A stretch of 58,590 nucleotides of DNA from Pseudomonadota bacterium (GTDB lineage: Bacteria > Desulfobacterota > Binatia > Binatales > Binataceae), in NCBI GenBank assembly GCA_021323675.1, contig JAJPKP010000052.1, forward strand, positions 1 through 58,590, read 5' to 3'. This document shows, one piece after another, positions 8,648-16,478 of this stretch; position 1 is the stretch's first letter, and every line of letters begins with the position of its first letter. The notes below the pieces were generated by a model that ran no database searches, was not told where the DNA came from, and saw only the letters and a program-made list of their open reading frames with translations. A program made the translations under genes and the position numbers.

Positions 8648-10083
8648 CAACCTTTGATCACCGCGAAGGGTTTCAGGCGCGCGACGTTGCGTGTGACCCC
8701 GGCAGCTTCCATCACGCGAACCACTTCGTCCACATCTTTATAGGCAGCCGGCATTTCCTCGGCGACGCCGGCCCTGGTGCGCGCCCGCACTGTGACACCC
8801 ATCGCCTTGAGCTCGGCGGGCAGGTCGCGACCTCGGGCTTCGGCCTTTGCTTTGGTTCTGCTCATCACGCGCCCGGCGCCATGGCATGAAGAGCCGAAGG
8901 TTTCGCGCATCGCAGTCTCCAACCCGACCATGACGAATGAATAGCGTCCCATGTCGCCCGGAATCAGCACCGGTTGTCCGAACGGGCGCAGCGCCTCAGG
9001 CAGGGCAGGATGGCCGGGGCCAAATGCTCGCGTTGCCCCCTTGCGATGCACGCAGACGCGACGCTGGCGGTGTTCGAACGTGTGCTCCTCGAACTTCGCG
9101 ATGTTGTGGCATACGTCGTAAATGAGTTCGAAGCCGAGCTCGCGTGGGGAAATGGAAAGTGCTTCCAGGAATGCCTGTTGCGCGAGGTGCATCATGACCT
9201 GCCGATTGCACCAGGCAAAGTTTGCCGCCGCCGCCATCGCGCCAAGATACGCCTGCCCTTCCGGCGATGAGATAGGAACCGCGGCGAGCTGGCGGTCGGG
9301 CAGCCGGATTTCATAACGCGCCATCGCGCTGCCGATCACTTTCAGATAGTCATCGCAGGTTTGATGGCCAAGACCGCGCGACCCCGAGTGAATCAAGACG
9401 GTCACCTGATTCATCCGCAGACCCAGCGCGTCGGCAAGGCCGGCATCAAAAATCCGGTCTATCCGGCTCACCTCCAGGAAGTGGTTGCCCGAGCCGAGCG
9501 TGCCCAGTTGCTTCGCTCCGCGCTTGTAGGCGCGCTCGCTGAGCTGATCGGGGTCGGCGCCGGACAGCCTGCCTCCTTCTTCGGTATGTTCGAGGTCGCG
9601 CCTGGTGGCATAGCCGTTACGAAGCGCCCATTCGGATCCCTGCGTTACGACTTGCCTGAGTTCCGCCATGCTGAGGCCGGGGATTGCGCCTTCCGAGCCG
9701 ACGCCCGCCGGAATTTTGGCAAACAGCGCATCCGCAAGTTGATCGACGCGCGCCTCGACCTCCGCGAATTCCAGATTCGTGCGAGCGAGCCGGACCCCGC
9801 AGTTGATGTCGTATCCAACTCCGCCAGGTGAAATTACGCCTTCCTGCGCGTCGACAGCGGCCACCCCGCCGATGGGAAAGCCGTAGCCCCAGTGGATGTC
9901 AGGCATCGCCAGTGAGTAGCCGACGATTCCCGGCAGGCAGGCAACATTGGCAACCTGGGTAAGGGCGGGATCGTCTCGCAACTCCCCGATCATTCTTTCA
10001 TTCGCGTATATACGCCCCGGCACCAGCATCGGCGCTTGCCGCGGGATCTCCCAGAGATGGTCATTGAGCTTGATTAGCTGCAT
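8647..10083 (-). CDS. rtcB: RNA-splicing/repair ligase RtcB
   Basis: A 478-aa GTP- and Mn-dependent ligase that joins 2',3'-cyclic phosphate (3'-phosphate) to 5'-OH RNA ends, as in tRNA and rRNA repair. Metal-site motifs are intact: GVGYDINCGVR (~87-97, Asp and Cys), GSGNHFLEV (~196), HSGSRGLGHQ, and DVCHNIAKFEEH. The guanylylated His lies in SSCHGAGRVMSR (~400). The length fits the ~475-480-aa family. It lies 35 bases downstream of the PRPP synthetase gene and overlaps archease. In E. coli rtcBA is controlled by sigma-54 and RtcR; here the operon also has a sigma-54-like element (11089-11104), but no RtcR is adjacent. Confidence 0.96.
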   Translation of the reverse strand: MQLIKLNDHLWEIPRQAPMLVPGRIYANERMIGELRDDPALTQVANVACLPGIVGYSLAMPDIHWGYGFPIGGVAAVDAQEGVISPGGVGYDINCGVRLARTNLEFAEVEARVDQLADALFAKIPAGVGSEGAIPGLSMAELRQVVTQGSEWALRNGYATRRDLEHTEEGGRLSGADPDQLSERAYKRGAKQLGTLGSGNHFLEVSRIDRIFDAGLADALGLRMNQVTVLIHSGSRGLGHQTCDDYLKVIGSAMARYEIRLPDRQLAAVPISSPEGQAYLGAMAAAANFAWCNRQVMMHLAQQAFLEALSISPRELGFELIYDVCHNIAKFEEHTFEHRQRRVCVHRKGATRAFGPGHPALPEALRPFGQPVLIPGDMGRYSFVMVGLETAMRETFGSSCHGAGRVMSRTKAKAEARGRDLPAELKAMGVTVRARTRAGVAEEMPAAYKDVDEVVRVMEAAGVTRNVARLKPFAVIKG

Positions 10084-10118
10084 CGGTTCAAAGAAGCCTG
10101 CGTGCGTTCGCGTTCACC

Positions 10119-11057
10119 TCATCGATGCGCGAGGAGGTCGGCCATCGACTGGTCGACATTGAGGCGGCTTATCGCCTCCGCGAGCATCGGCGCCAGGCTT
10201 ACGGTTTGAATGGGAAGTGCGCCGTGACGCGGAGGCGGGAGGCTATCGGTGGCGAAAATTCGTTTTATGGGCAACGCCTCCAGCCGGGACATCGCGGGTC
10301 CCACCAGCAGCGCGTGAGTAGCCGCGACCGTGATTTCGCGCACGCATCCGGCTTCCAGCAACGCCTTTGCGGCGGCGGCAATCGTGCCCGCAGTCGATAT
10401 CATGTCATCGACGATCATCGGCGTCCGCTCCGCCACATCGCCGACGATGTTGCGAACCTTGACCTCCTTGCCGTTCATCCGAACCTTGTGCGCAATCGCG
10501 ATCGGGCGGCGCAGCAATTCTCCATAACGCTCGGCGAGCTTAACTCCACCAAGGTCGGGGGAGACGATTACGGTTTGGTCCGTGACCAGGGGTTCAATCG
10601 CATTGGCAAGCAGCGGAACCGCGCTCACGTGTTCGAGGGGAATACCGAAAAATCCTTCGAGCGATACCGTGTGGAGGTCCACCGCCAGAACGCGATCGAT
10701 CCCCGCAGTTCGCAGCAGGTCGGCGGCGATTCGTCCGCCTACCGCTTCCCTGCCTCGCGCTCTCCGATCCTGGCGCGCATATCCAAAATAAGGAACCACG
10801 CCCGTAATCCTTGCGGCACCGGCGCGCCGGCATGCATCCGCAAGGAAGATCAATTCCATCAAGTGATCGTCCACCGGAGGCCCGGTCGGCTGAACTAGAT
10901 AGACATCGCAACCTCGAACGCTTTCGTCGATCTCAGCGTGCAACTCGGAGTCCGGAAATCGCTCGAGGATCGATTGGCATACGCCGACGCCGAGCCTCTC
11001 GGCGACAGCCTCGGCGAGCATCGGATTTCCTGAGCCTGCTGCGATAACGAGATTCAT
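10119..11057 (-). CDS. prs: Ribose-phosphate pyrophosphokinase (PRPP synthetase)
   Basis: A 312-aa enzyme making PRPP from ribose-5-phosphate and ATP. Motifs: FPDSELHAEIDESVRGCDVYLVQPT (~34-58), YFGYARQDRRARGREAV (~91-107, the ATP loop), AVDLHTVSLEGFF (in place of the common DLHADQIQGFF), and the PRPP signature IVDDMISTAGTI. I chose ATG 11057 because GAGAGGGG lies just upstream; an earlier in-frame start at 11093 adds 12 unconserved residues. The divergence at the DLH loop suggests a paralog rather than the central housekeeping enzyme. It is the first gene of an operon with rtcB and archease, an unusual link between nucleotide precursor supply and RNA ligation. Confidence 0.92.
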   Translation of the reverse strand: MNLVIAAGSGNPMLAEAVAERLGVGVCQSILERFPDSELHAEIDESVRGCDVYLVQPTGPPVDDHLMELIFLADACRRAGAARITGVVPYFGYARQDRRARGREAVGGRIAADLLRTAGIDRVLAVDLHTVSLEGFFGIPLEHVSAVPLLANAIEPLVTDQTVIVSPDLGGVKLAERYGELLRRPIAIAHKVRMNGKEVKVRNIVGDVAERTPMIVDDMISTAGTIAAAAKALLEAGCVREITVAATHALLVGPAMSRLEALPIKRIFATDSLPPPRHGALPIQTVSLAPMLAEAISRLNVDQSMADLLAHR

Positions 11058-11088
11058 CCAACCCCTCTCATGCGCTGCCATATTGGTG

Positions 11089-11104
11089 AGCATTGCTCAT
11101 GCCA
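11089..11104 (-). promoter_or_regulatory. Sigma-54 promoter-like element for prs-rtcB-archease
   Basis: On the minus strand TGGCATG-AGCA-ATGCT matches 10 of 12 consensus positions with GG-N10-GC spacing. The predicted start near 11078 leaves 21 bases, including GAGAGGGG, before the ATG at 11057. Confidence 0.55.
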
Positions 11105-11303
11105 TTGAGGTCGGTGCCGAAGGCCTGCGTCCGTGGGCAAACTGTTTCCGATCGACACAGGCTGGTCCGGCCCATCCGACGCCGGTCTTCCCGCCCTTTT
11201 CAGATCGGCGCTTCGCCAAATTGGAGCGGTAACCACTCAGACAATGCAAGCGTAGCCTCGGTCGCGGCGAAACGACATTGACCACTATCGATTGCAGGCC
11301 TAC

Positions 11304-11319
11304 CGGCATGAATGGTGCT
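11304..11319 (+). promoter_or_regulatory. Weak sigma-54 promoter-like element for the Met-rich protein
   Basis: CGGCATG-AATG-GTGCT has GG-N10-GC spacing and matches 9 of 12 consensus positions. The predicted start near 11330 gives a 25-base leader with AAGGAG before ATG 11355. It is among the weaker elements in the set. Confidence 0.35.
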
Positions 11320-11354
11320 TGCCGTATCGAAGAACATCTCGCGAAGGAGCTCAT

Positions 11355-11804
11355 ATGATTCCCAAATCCCGATTTGTCTCGCTCGCCGCTTCTATCGCCG
11401 TGATAACCGTCTGTTCGCTGGCTTTCGCTCAATCATCGGCCACCAAGGGCGCCCCCAGCTCCGAAAGCTCCGCAGCCGAGTCGATGGGAATGATGCGAGG
11501 CCACGGCATGATGGGCGGAGGCGCAATGGGCGGAGGCGCAATGGGCGGAAGCGGAATGATGAGTGGCAGCGGCATGATGGGTGGTGGCGGCATGATGGGG
11601 ATGATGGGCGGTCAAGGCGCGACGATGGGTCCGATGGTTGCCGTTCCGATGTGCACGTGCGCGATGATGGGCCACGGAATGATGGCAGGCGCGGGCACCG
11701 ATCCGCAGACCGCCGCGAAGATGATGCAAATGCACGCGGAGATGATGAAAGCTGACGCCGAGATCATGGAAAAGTACGCCAGGCAGATGGCGGGCGGGAA
11801 ATAG
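11355..11804 (+). CDS. Exported methionine/glycine-rich protein
   Basis: A 149-aa protein with a clear signal peptide (to ~26, ending SLAFA). A low-complexity core (~45-95) is built of GGGAM, GGSGMM and GGGGMM repeats. A CTC motif (PMCTCAMMGHGMM) follows, and a Met/Ala helical tail (MMQMHAEMMKADAEIMEKYARQM) ends it. Methionine thioethers, the CxC pair and His suggest soft-metal (Cu(I)/Ag(I)) binding in the periplasm, by analogy with Met-rich copper proteins; this is inference. AAGGAG lies 5 bases before the ATG. It is divergent from the PRPP synthetase operon and followed by a GC-rich hairpin. Confidence 0.82.
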   Translation: MIPKSRFVSLAASIAVITVCSLAFAQSSATKGAPSSESSAAESMGMMRGHGMMGGGAMGGGAMGGSGMMSGSGMMGGGGMMGMMGGQGATMGPMVAVPMCTCAMMGHGMMAGAGTDPQTAAKMMQMHAEMMKADAEIMEKYARQMAGGK

Positions 11805-11812
11805 AGTATGGC

Positions 11813-11841
11813 GGCGCCGGCGGGGAGTCGGCGTCGGCGCC
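11813..11841. terminator. GC-rich hairpin, possible bidirectional terminator
   Basis: GGCGCCG (11813-11819) pairs perfectly with CGGCGCC (11835-11841). It lies between two convergent genes (ends at 11804 and 11875). There is no long T-run, so termination strength is uncertain. Confidence 0.45.
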
Positions 11842-11874
11842 ACCCAAAAGGCTCCTTCGGGACCTGACCGCGCG

Positions 11875-12519
11875 TCAGCTCCTCTCGCCTGGTTCCGCTA
11901 TCGGCCCCTGCCCCGACGTCAACGCGGCACAAATCTCATGCAGCCAGGCCGCGGTCGAGAGCTCGTCCTCCGCGATGAGTCGAAGCGCCTGCTTGGATTC
12001 GAGATCGCTCTTTAGGAGCGCGGCGAAGTTGAGGATGGGCGCCGCGGCTTCGCGCGGCTCGGGAATGAAGTTAACCACTCCCATCAGCTTCTCGAGATCG
12101 GAGATCTCGGGGTTCGCGAGGACTTCCACGAGTTTGCTGCCGTGCTCGCTCGTTAAGGAATGAAGCTGGCCGCCCATCTCGCGCGCCCGGCGTTCGAGCG
12201 CGCGCGCATGCGAGCTGTCGCGCTCCGCGATTAGAATCAGCCCGGTCCGCAAGCCCGGCGTGCGGCAGACGCTCGCCCATTTTGCGAAGGCCAGAGCGGA
12301 ATCGAGCTGCGTCGCATGCAGCCTGTCCAGGAAGCTGAGCAACGCGTCGCGTTCCGATCGATACACGTGCCCAAAAGCTTCGAAGCCCTGGCTCTCACCG
12401 TCGGCGAGACCGGCACCCTCGCGCTCCAGCCGCGTCATCTCTTCCTCGAACGCGGCCTCGCTCAGCATCCCCGAGCGGTAGGCGCGCAACAGTTGTCGAA
12501 CTTCAAAATCCCGGTTCAT
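11875..12519 (-). CDS. Hypothetical helical protein, possibly ferritin-like
   Basis: A 214-aa cytosolic, almost fully helical product with no signal peptide. Residues ~50-125 contain evenly spaced acidic/His positions, including ILIAERDSSHARALERRAREMGG. That E...H spacing recalls the metal-carrying helices of ferritin-like or rubrerythrin-like bundles. A second helical segment follows (PAPILNFAALLKSDLESKQALRLIAEDE). I do not recognise a specific family. GGAGGG precedes the ATG at 12519. It is the last gene of a three-gene leftward operon after the hydrolase-PRTase and CBS genes, suggesting a stress role. Confidence 0.7.
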   Translation of the reverse strand: MNRDFEVRQLLRAYRSGMLSEAAFEEEMTRLEREGAGLADGESQGFEAFGHVYRSERDALLSFLDRLHATQLDSALAFAKWASVCRTPGLRTGLILIAERDSSHARALERRAREMGGQLHSLTSEHGSKLVEVLANPEISDLEKLMGVVNFIPEPREAAAPILNFAALLKSDLESKQALRLIAEDELSTAAWLHEICAALTSGQGPIAEPGERS

Positions 12520-12582
12520 CGTTTTCCCTCCGGCGTAAGCCAGCGTTCTTCTTTTTCCGTCTGCTTGCGTTCCGATGCTGGA

Positions 12583-13071
12583 CTAGCTCGCAATGCTCAT
12601 CTCGCGCGACCCTCGCGGCTCGCAGATCATCGCCAGCGTCTCGGTCACGGCTTCTTCGGCAACTTCAACTCGCCTGCCCGAGGCGGCCTCGCGCCGGGCT
12701 TCGCGCGCGATGTCGTTAAGCGAGAGTATTCCGACCAGGCGGCCGTTTTTGTCGACCACCGGCAGGCGGCGGATGCGATTGTCGCGCATCAGCGCTTCCG
12801 CCTGATTGATCCCGTTGTCGGCCCTGCAGACGATTACATCGCGCGACATTGCGCTCGAAACGGGGATCGCCCACAGTTGTTTGCCCTGGGTATACGCGGC
12901 CATCGCGACGTCGCGGTCGGTCACGATTCCCACCAGCGAGCCGTCACCGTTGGCGCTGATTACGGGAATACATCCGCAATCGGCTTCCCACATCAGTTGG
13001 GCGGCGCGGTTGAGCGAATCTGTCTCAGCGCAAGATTTCACTGCGCGGGTCATCAATTGCTCGACCTTCAT
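12583..13071 (-). CDS. CBS-domain protein (two CBS motifs)
   Basis: A 162-aa stand-alone CBS pair. CBS1: VEQLMTRAVKSCAETDSLNRAAQLMWEADCGCIPVISANGDGSLVGIVTDRDVA (~3-56). CBS2: VSSAMSRDVIVCRADNGINQAEALMRDNRIRRLPVVDKNGRLVGILSLNDIA (~71-122). Such pairs bind adenine nucleotides and act as energy or redox sensors. GGAGGA lies 8-9 bases before the ATG at 13071. It follows the hydrolase-PRTase gene by 58 bases and precedes the helical protein gene by 63 bases, all on the minus strand, so co-transcription is likely. Confidence 0.92.
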   Translation of the reverse strand: MKVEQLMTRAVKSCAETDSLNRAAQLMWEADCGCIPVISANGDGSLVGIVTDRDVAMAAYTQGKQLWAIPVSSAMSRDVIVCRADNGINQAEALMRDNRIRRLPVVDKNGRLVGILSLNDIAREARREAASGRRVEVAEEAVTETLAMICEPRGSREMSIAS

Positions 13072-13129
13072 AATTGGGTCCTCCTTAATGGCACCTAGAA
13101 ACCTTTCGCATCATGGAGGCCGCCGGCGC

Positions 13130-14452
13130 CTATGCCGGCATCGGCCGCGGCGCCAACGTATCGCTGCTTAGAATTGCCTTCACTTCCTCGTCGCTGACCT
13201 GATGGAAGTCGATGTAAAATTGCCCGACCGCGTAAAAGTTGACCGGAGTCTCAAGGCAAACAATCTCGTCCGCCTCGGCGCGCAGCGCATCGATTGTCTC
13301 CGCCGGCGCAACCGGGACGGCCAGGATTAGCCGATTCGGTTTCTGGCGGCGCACTCCTCGCAAGGCGGCTCTTATCGATGACCCCGTCGCGATGCCGTCG
13401 TCGACGACGATCACGTCCTTGCCCTCCAGTGGAATCCTGGGGCGGCCCTGCCTGTAGAGTTCCTCGCGACGCTTTACTTCCGCCAGTTGGCGCTTGATTT
13501 CGTTGTCGATGTATTCGTCGGGAACTCCGAGTTGCTCCAGAACTTCCTGGTTGAAGATGGCGCGCGGATGGTCGCCATCGACGACCGCCCCGATTGCCAG
13601 CTCCGGCTGAGCGGGGGCGCCGAGCTTGCGCACCACGACGATATCGAGCGGCGCATGCAACGCGACCGCCACCTCGCGCGCGACGGGTAATCCGCCGCGC
13701 GGAATGCCCAGCACAACGACCTTAGGGCTTGCATAGGTCAGCAGGCGTTTGGCGAGGCTTCGGCCTGCTGCTTCCCGGGTCGAAAACACTTCGGAATCGG
13801 GCTCGCTCCAGCCGGACAAGTCGCCTGCCGGCAGATGCCTTTGAAACCATTTGCAAGCGAGTTTTGCGACCTGCTCCAGGGTCCCCGGTTCTTCGAACAA
13901 GTGAGTCGCGTGCGGGACGATTTTCAGAGACTTCTCGCAGCGCAGGATCCGATAGGCTTTTTCGTTCAATTCGATGACGCCGTAGTCGTCGCCCCCCACT
14001 ATCAGCAGTGTGGGAGCTTTCACGTCCGCAAGGCGGCGTATCGCGAGGTCGGGCCGGCCTCCGCGCGATACGACCGCCGCGACCGATGGATCATTGGCGG
14101 CAGCGATCAGGGCCGCCGCCGCTCCCGTGCTCGCACCGAAATAGCCAAGAGGAAGTTGCCGGGCGACGGCGTGGCCGCGCAGCCAGCGGGTGGCGTCGGA
14201 CAGGCGATGCGCAAGAAAGTCGATGTCGAAGACGTTTTCGCGATCCTCGGCTTCCTCTTCCGTAAGGAGGTCAAACAACAGGGTTCCGATTCCGTCATCC
14301 TGCAGGGCTTTAGCCACAAACTGATTGCGCGGACTCAGACGGCTGCTGCCACTTCCATGCGCGAAGGCAACTATTCCGATTGCTCCCTTTGGAATCACCA
14401 GCTCGCCTTCCAGTTGAACGGAATCAGAAGGAATCGAGACCTGCTCGGTCAT
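13130..14452 (-). CDS. Alpha/beta hydrolase-phosphoribosyltransferase fusion
   Basis: A 440-aa two-domain protein. Residues ~1-215 are a dienelactone-hydrolase-like fold: IVAFAHGSGSSRLSPRNQ, nucleophile elbow GYFGASTGAAAAL, Asp in LLIVGGDDYGV, and His in IVPHATHLFEEPG. Residues ~225-440 are a type I phosphoribosyltransferase: VLGIPRGGLPVAREVA and PRPP loop VIVVDDGIATGSSI. Both catalytic sets look intact. Similar fusions are known in actinobacteria and others as uncharacterised proteins, so the substrate is unknown. The ATG at 14452 has GCGGGG 5-6 bases upstream. It is first in the operon with the CBS and helical proteins and has a sigma-54-like element at 14489-14504. Confidence 0.9.
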   Translation of the reverse strand: MTEQVSIPSDSVQLEGELVIPKGAIGIVAFAHGSGSSRLSPRNQFVAKALQDDGIGTLLFDLLTEEEAEDRENVFDIDFLAHRLSDATRWLRGHAVARQLPLGYFGASTGAAAALIAAANDPSVAAVVSRGGRPDLAIRRLADVKAPTLLIVGGDDYGVIELNEKAYRILRCEKSLKIVPHATHLFEEPGTLEQVAKLACKWFQRHLPAGDLSGWSEPDSEVFSTREAAGRSLAKRLLTYASPKVVVLGIPRGGLPVAREVAVALHAPLDIVVVRKLGAPAQPELAIGAVVDGDHPRAIFNQEVLEQLGVPDEYIDNEIKRQLAEVKRREELYRQGRPRIPLEGKDVIVVDDGIATGSSIRAALRGVRRQKPNRLILAVPVAPAETIDALRAEADEIVCLETPVNFYAVGQFYIDFHQVSDEEVKAILSSDTLAPRPMPA

Positions 14453-14488
14453 AGGAGCCCCGCTTGTCGGCAGTTTGATGCTTTTTCT

Positions 14489-14504
14489 TGCATCGAATGT
14501 GCCG
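14489..14504 (-). promoter_or_regulatory. Sigma-54 promoter-like element for the hydrolase-PRTase operon
   Basis: On the minus strand CGGCACA-TTCG-ATGCA has GG-N10-GC spacing and matches 9 of 12 consensus positions. The predicted start near 14478 gives a 26-base leader with a GCGGGG ribosome site. The rest of the 14453-14786 gap holds no gene I can support. Confidence 0.42.
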
Positions 14505-14708
14505 CTCTACCGGACGGAAAGAGGCTTCAGGACGGAAAGATTTGGCGGCAAATGTGCATTGAAGGAACAATCGCGCTGGTTCCAACTGAATCACTCACCG
14601 GCATCGTCCGCTGAGATATCGAATCGGAAGCAGCCGCGACCGCTGTGAAAGCTCCGCGATTCGGCACTTTTCCCGATGCTCCTCGACGCGATCTGAAAAG
14701 GGGCTTCC

Positions 14709-14724
14709 TGGCACGCCATCTGCT
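14709..14724 (+). promoter_or_regulatory. Sigma-54 promoter-like element for the monooxygenase
   Basis: TGGCACG-CCAT-CTGCT matches 11 of 12 consensus positions with exact spacing, among the best in the window. The predicted start near 14735 leaves a 52-base leader with AGGAGG before ATG 14787. A poorer copy (8 of 12) lies at 14543-14558. Confidence 0.6.
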
Positions 14725-14786
14725 CAAATTTTTGACCTCAGGTATGCGGGAAGGCATCCGCAACCGAGGGTTCAGGAGGCAAGCTG

Positions 14787-16295
14787 ATGGCTGTCTCGCA
14801 ATTGGATGGGCACCGTATCGCGATTATTGGCTCGGGTTTTTCCGGCCTGTGTCTTGGAATCCAGCTCAAACAGCGCGGTCTGAATTCGTTCACAATCTTT
14901 GAAAAGTCGGACCGAATCGGCGGAACCTGGCGCGACAATACGTATCCGGGCGCGTGCTGCGACGTCCCGGCTTTCGCTTACTGCTTCTCCTTCGAACAAA
15001 AGACCGACTGGTCCAGGAAGTGGGCGCCTCAATCCGAGATACTCGACTACATGGAGCACTGCGCGCGAAAGTACGATTTGCTGCCCCATCTGCGGTTCAA
15101 CACGGAAGTCACGGAAGCCCGCTGGGATGACAGGGAATGCGTATGGCGCCTGCGCACATCGCGCGACGAGGAAATCGTGGCCGACATCCTGGTCAGCGGG
15201 GTTGGGCAACTGAACCGCCCGTTCACGCCGAAGATTGACGGGATGGCAAGCTTCCGCGGAATCTCGTTTCATTCGGCGCGATGGCGTCATGACGTGGATC
15301 TCAGCGGGAAGCGGGTCGCGGTGATCGGCAACGCCGCGAGCGCAATTCAGTTCATCCCCCAAATCGCACCCGCGGTTCAGAAGCTCTATATCTTCCAGCG
15401 CAGCGCCAACTGGATGATCCCGCGAGGCGACCGTCTGTATACGGAAGCTGAGAAGGAGCGGTTTGCGCGCCACGCCTGGCTGTCGAAGCTCTACCGATGG
15501 GCAATCTGGCTGCGGCACGAGATGAATTGGCCGATGTTTCGGAGCACTGGATTTCTGGCCCGTCACACCGCGCGGCTTGCCGAACAGTACATGCGCTCGA
15601 TCATCAAGGATGCAAAGCTGCAGGAGATCCTGGTCCCGGACTACCCAATCGGCGGCAAACGCATCCTGATTTCCGACGACTACTACCAGAGCCTGAATCG
15701 CGAGAACGTGGAAGTCGTGACCGACCCGATCGATCATCTCACCGCCGATGGGATCGTGACGCGCAGCGCGCAATCATGGCCGGTTGACGTAATCATTTTC
15801 GCCACTGGTTTTCAGTCGACGGATTTCCTGGCCCCGATGAAAATCGCGGGACGCCACGGCCGTCTTCTCAACGAGGAATGGCGAAGCGGGGCGCGCGCCT
15901 ATCTCGGAATCGTGGTGCCGGACTTTCCGAATCTCTTCCTGATGTACGGGCCAAACACCAACCTCGGCCACAACTCGATCATTTTCATGATCGAATGTCA
16001 GACCAACTACATTCTGGACTGCCTTGCGCAGATGGACGCCAGTCGCCTCGCCTCGATCGATCTGCGCCGCGACGTACTCGAGTCTTTCGACGCCGCTCTG
16101 CAGAAGGAGCTGGAAGGCAGCGTGTGGGCGGCGACCGATCGTAGCTGGTACAAGACCGTGGACGGGCGCATTACCAACAACTGGTTTGGCACCACAACCC
16201 GTTACTGGTGGAAGACCCGGCATGCGGACTTGTCGCTTTTCCATCTCCGCGCGGCCCTCATCCCAGAAGCGCAGCAGGAAGCTCGCGCAGCCTGA
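14787..16295 (+). CDS. Flavin-binding monooxygenase (Baeyer-Villiger type)
   Basis: A 502-aa FAD/NADPH enzyme that inserts oxygen into ketones or oxidises soft heteroatoms. FAD motif IIGSGFSGLCLGIQL (~13-27) is followed by RIGGTWRDNTYPGACCDVPA, a typical BVMO stretch. The BVMO fingerprint F-x-G-x-x-x-H-x-x-x-W is met exactly by FRGISFHSARW (~157-167). The NADP motif is VIGNAASA, a G-x-A-x-x-A variant that is common in this class. FATGFQSTDF and MYGPNTNLGHNS complete the family pattern. AGGAGG precedes the ATG. It is a single-gene unit convergent with the sigma-54 activator gene, and its own promoter is sigma-54-like. The substrate is unknown. Confidence 0.93.
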   Translation: MAVSQLDGHRIAIIGSGFSGLCLGIQLKQRGLNSFTIFEKSDRIGGTWRDNTYPGACCDVPAFAYCFSFEQKTDWSRKWAPQSEILDYMEHCARKYDLLPHLRFNTEVTEARWDDRECVWRLRTSRDEEIVADILVSGVGQLNRPFTPKIDGMASFRGISFHSARWRHDVDLSGKRVAVIGNAASAIQFIPQIAPAVQKLYIFQRSANWMIPRGDRLYTEAEKERFARHAWLSKLYRWAIWLRHEMNWPMFRSTGFLARHTARLAEQYMRSIIKDAKLQEILVPDYPIGGKRILISDDYYQSLNRENVEVVTDPIDHLTADGIVTRSAQSWPVDVIIFATGFQSTDFLAPMKIAGRHGRLLNEEWRSGARAYLGIVVPDFPNLFLMYGPNTNLGHNSIIFMIECQTNYILDCLAQMDASRLASIDLRRDVLESFDAALQKELEGSVWAATDRSWYKTVDGRITNNWFGTTTRYWWKTRHADLSLFHLRAALIPEAQQEARAA

Positions 16296-16306
16296 AAGAG
16301 CCGGAG

Positions 16307-16324
16307 TGCCGCCGAGGAGCGGCA
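16307..16324. terminator. Hairpin between convergent genes
   Basis: TGCCGC (16307-16312) pairs with GCGGCA (16319-16324) around a 6-base loop, 12 bases after the monooxygenase stop. A short pyrimidine-rich tract follows. It is a weak intrinsic terminator candidate for the rightward gene; the rest of 16296-16478 shows nothing else. Confidence 0.4.
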
Positions 16325-16478
16325 TTCTCGGTTCAATCCTTCTGCCGGCGGATTTCTCGACCGAACGGGCGGCCGTAATCGAATCGCTTCGTCTGAGACA
16401 GCCAGGCACCGCGTTCGTCGCGCCGCCTTCCCGAGCGGATAACGATCCGCGGAGCCCGGGCAGGCCCGTGCGGGTGCG

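Noticed and set aside
11433..11843. His-rich antisense frame over the Met-rich gene
   Set aside because: Its His runs are the complement of ATG codons; there is no ribosome site or homology, and the sense gene has a clear signal peptide.
14543..14558. TGGCGGC-AAAT-GTGCA upstream of the monooxygenase
   Set aside because: Only 8 of 12 positions, 230 bases from the start, and a much better element exists at 14709.
14772..15773. 333-codon antisense frame over the monooxygenase
   Set aside because: Shadow of a confidently identified gene; no domain recognised.
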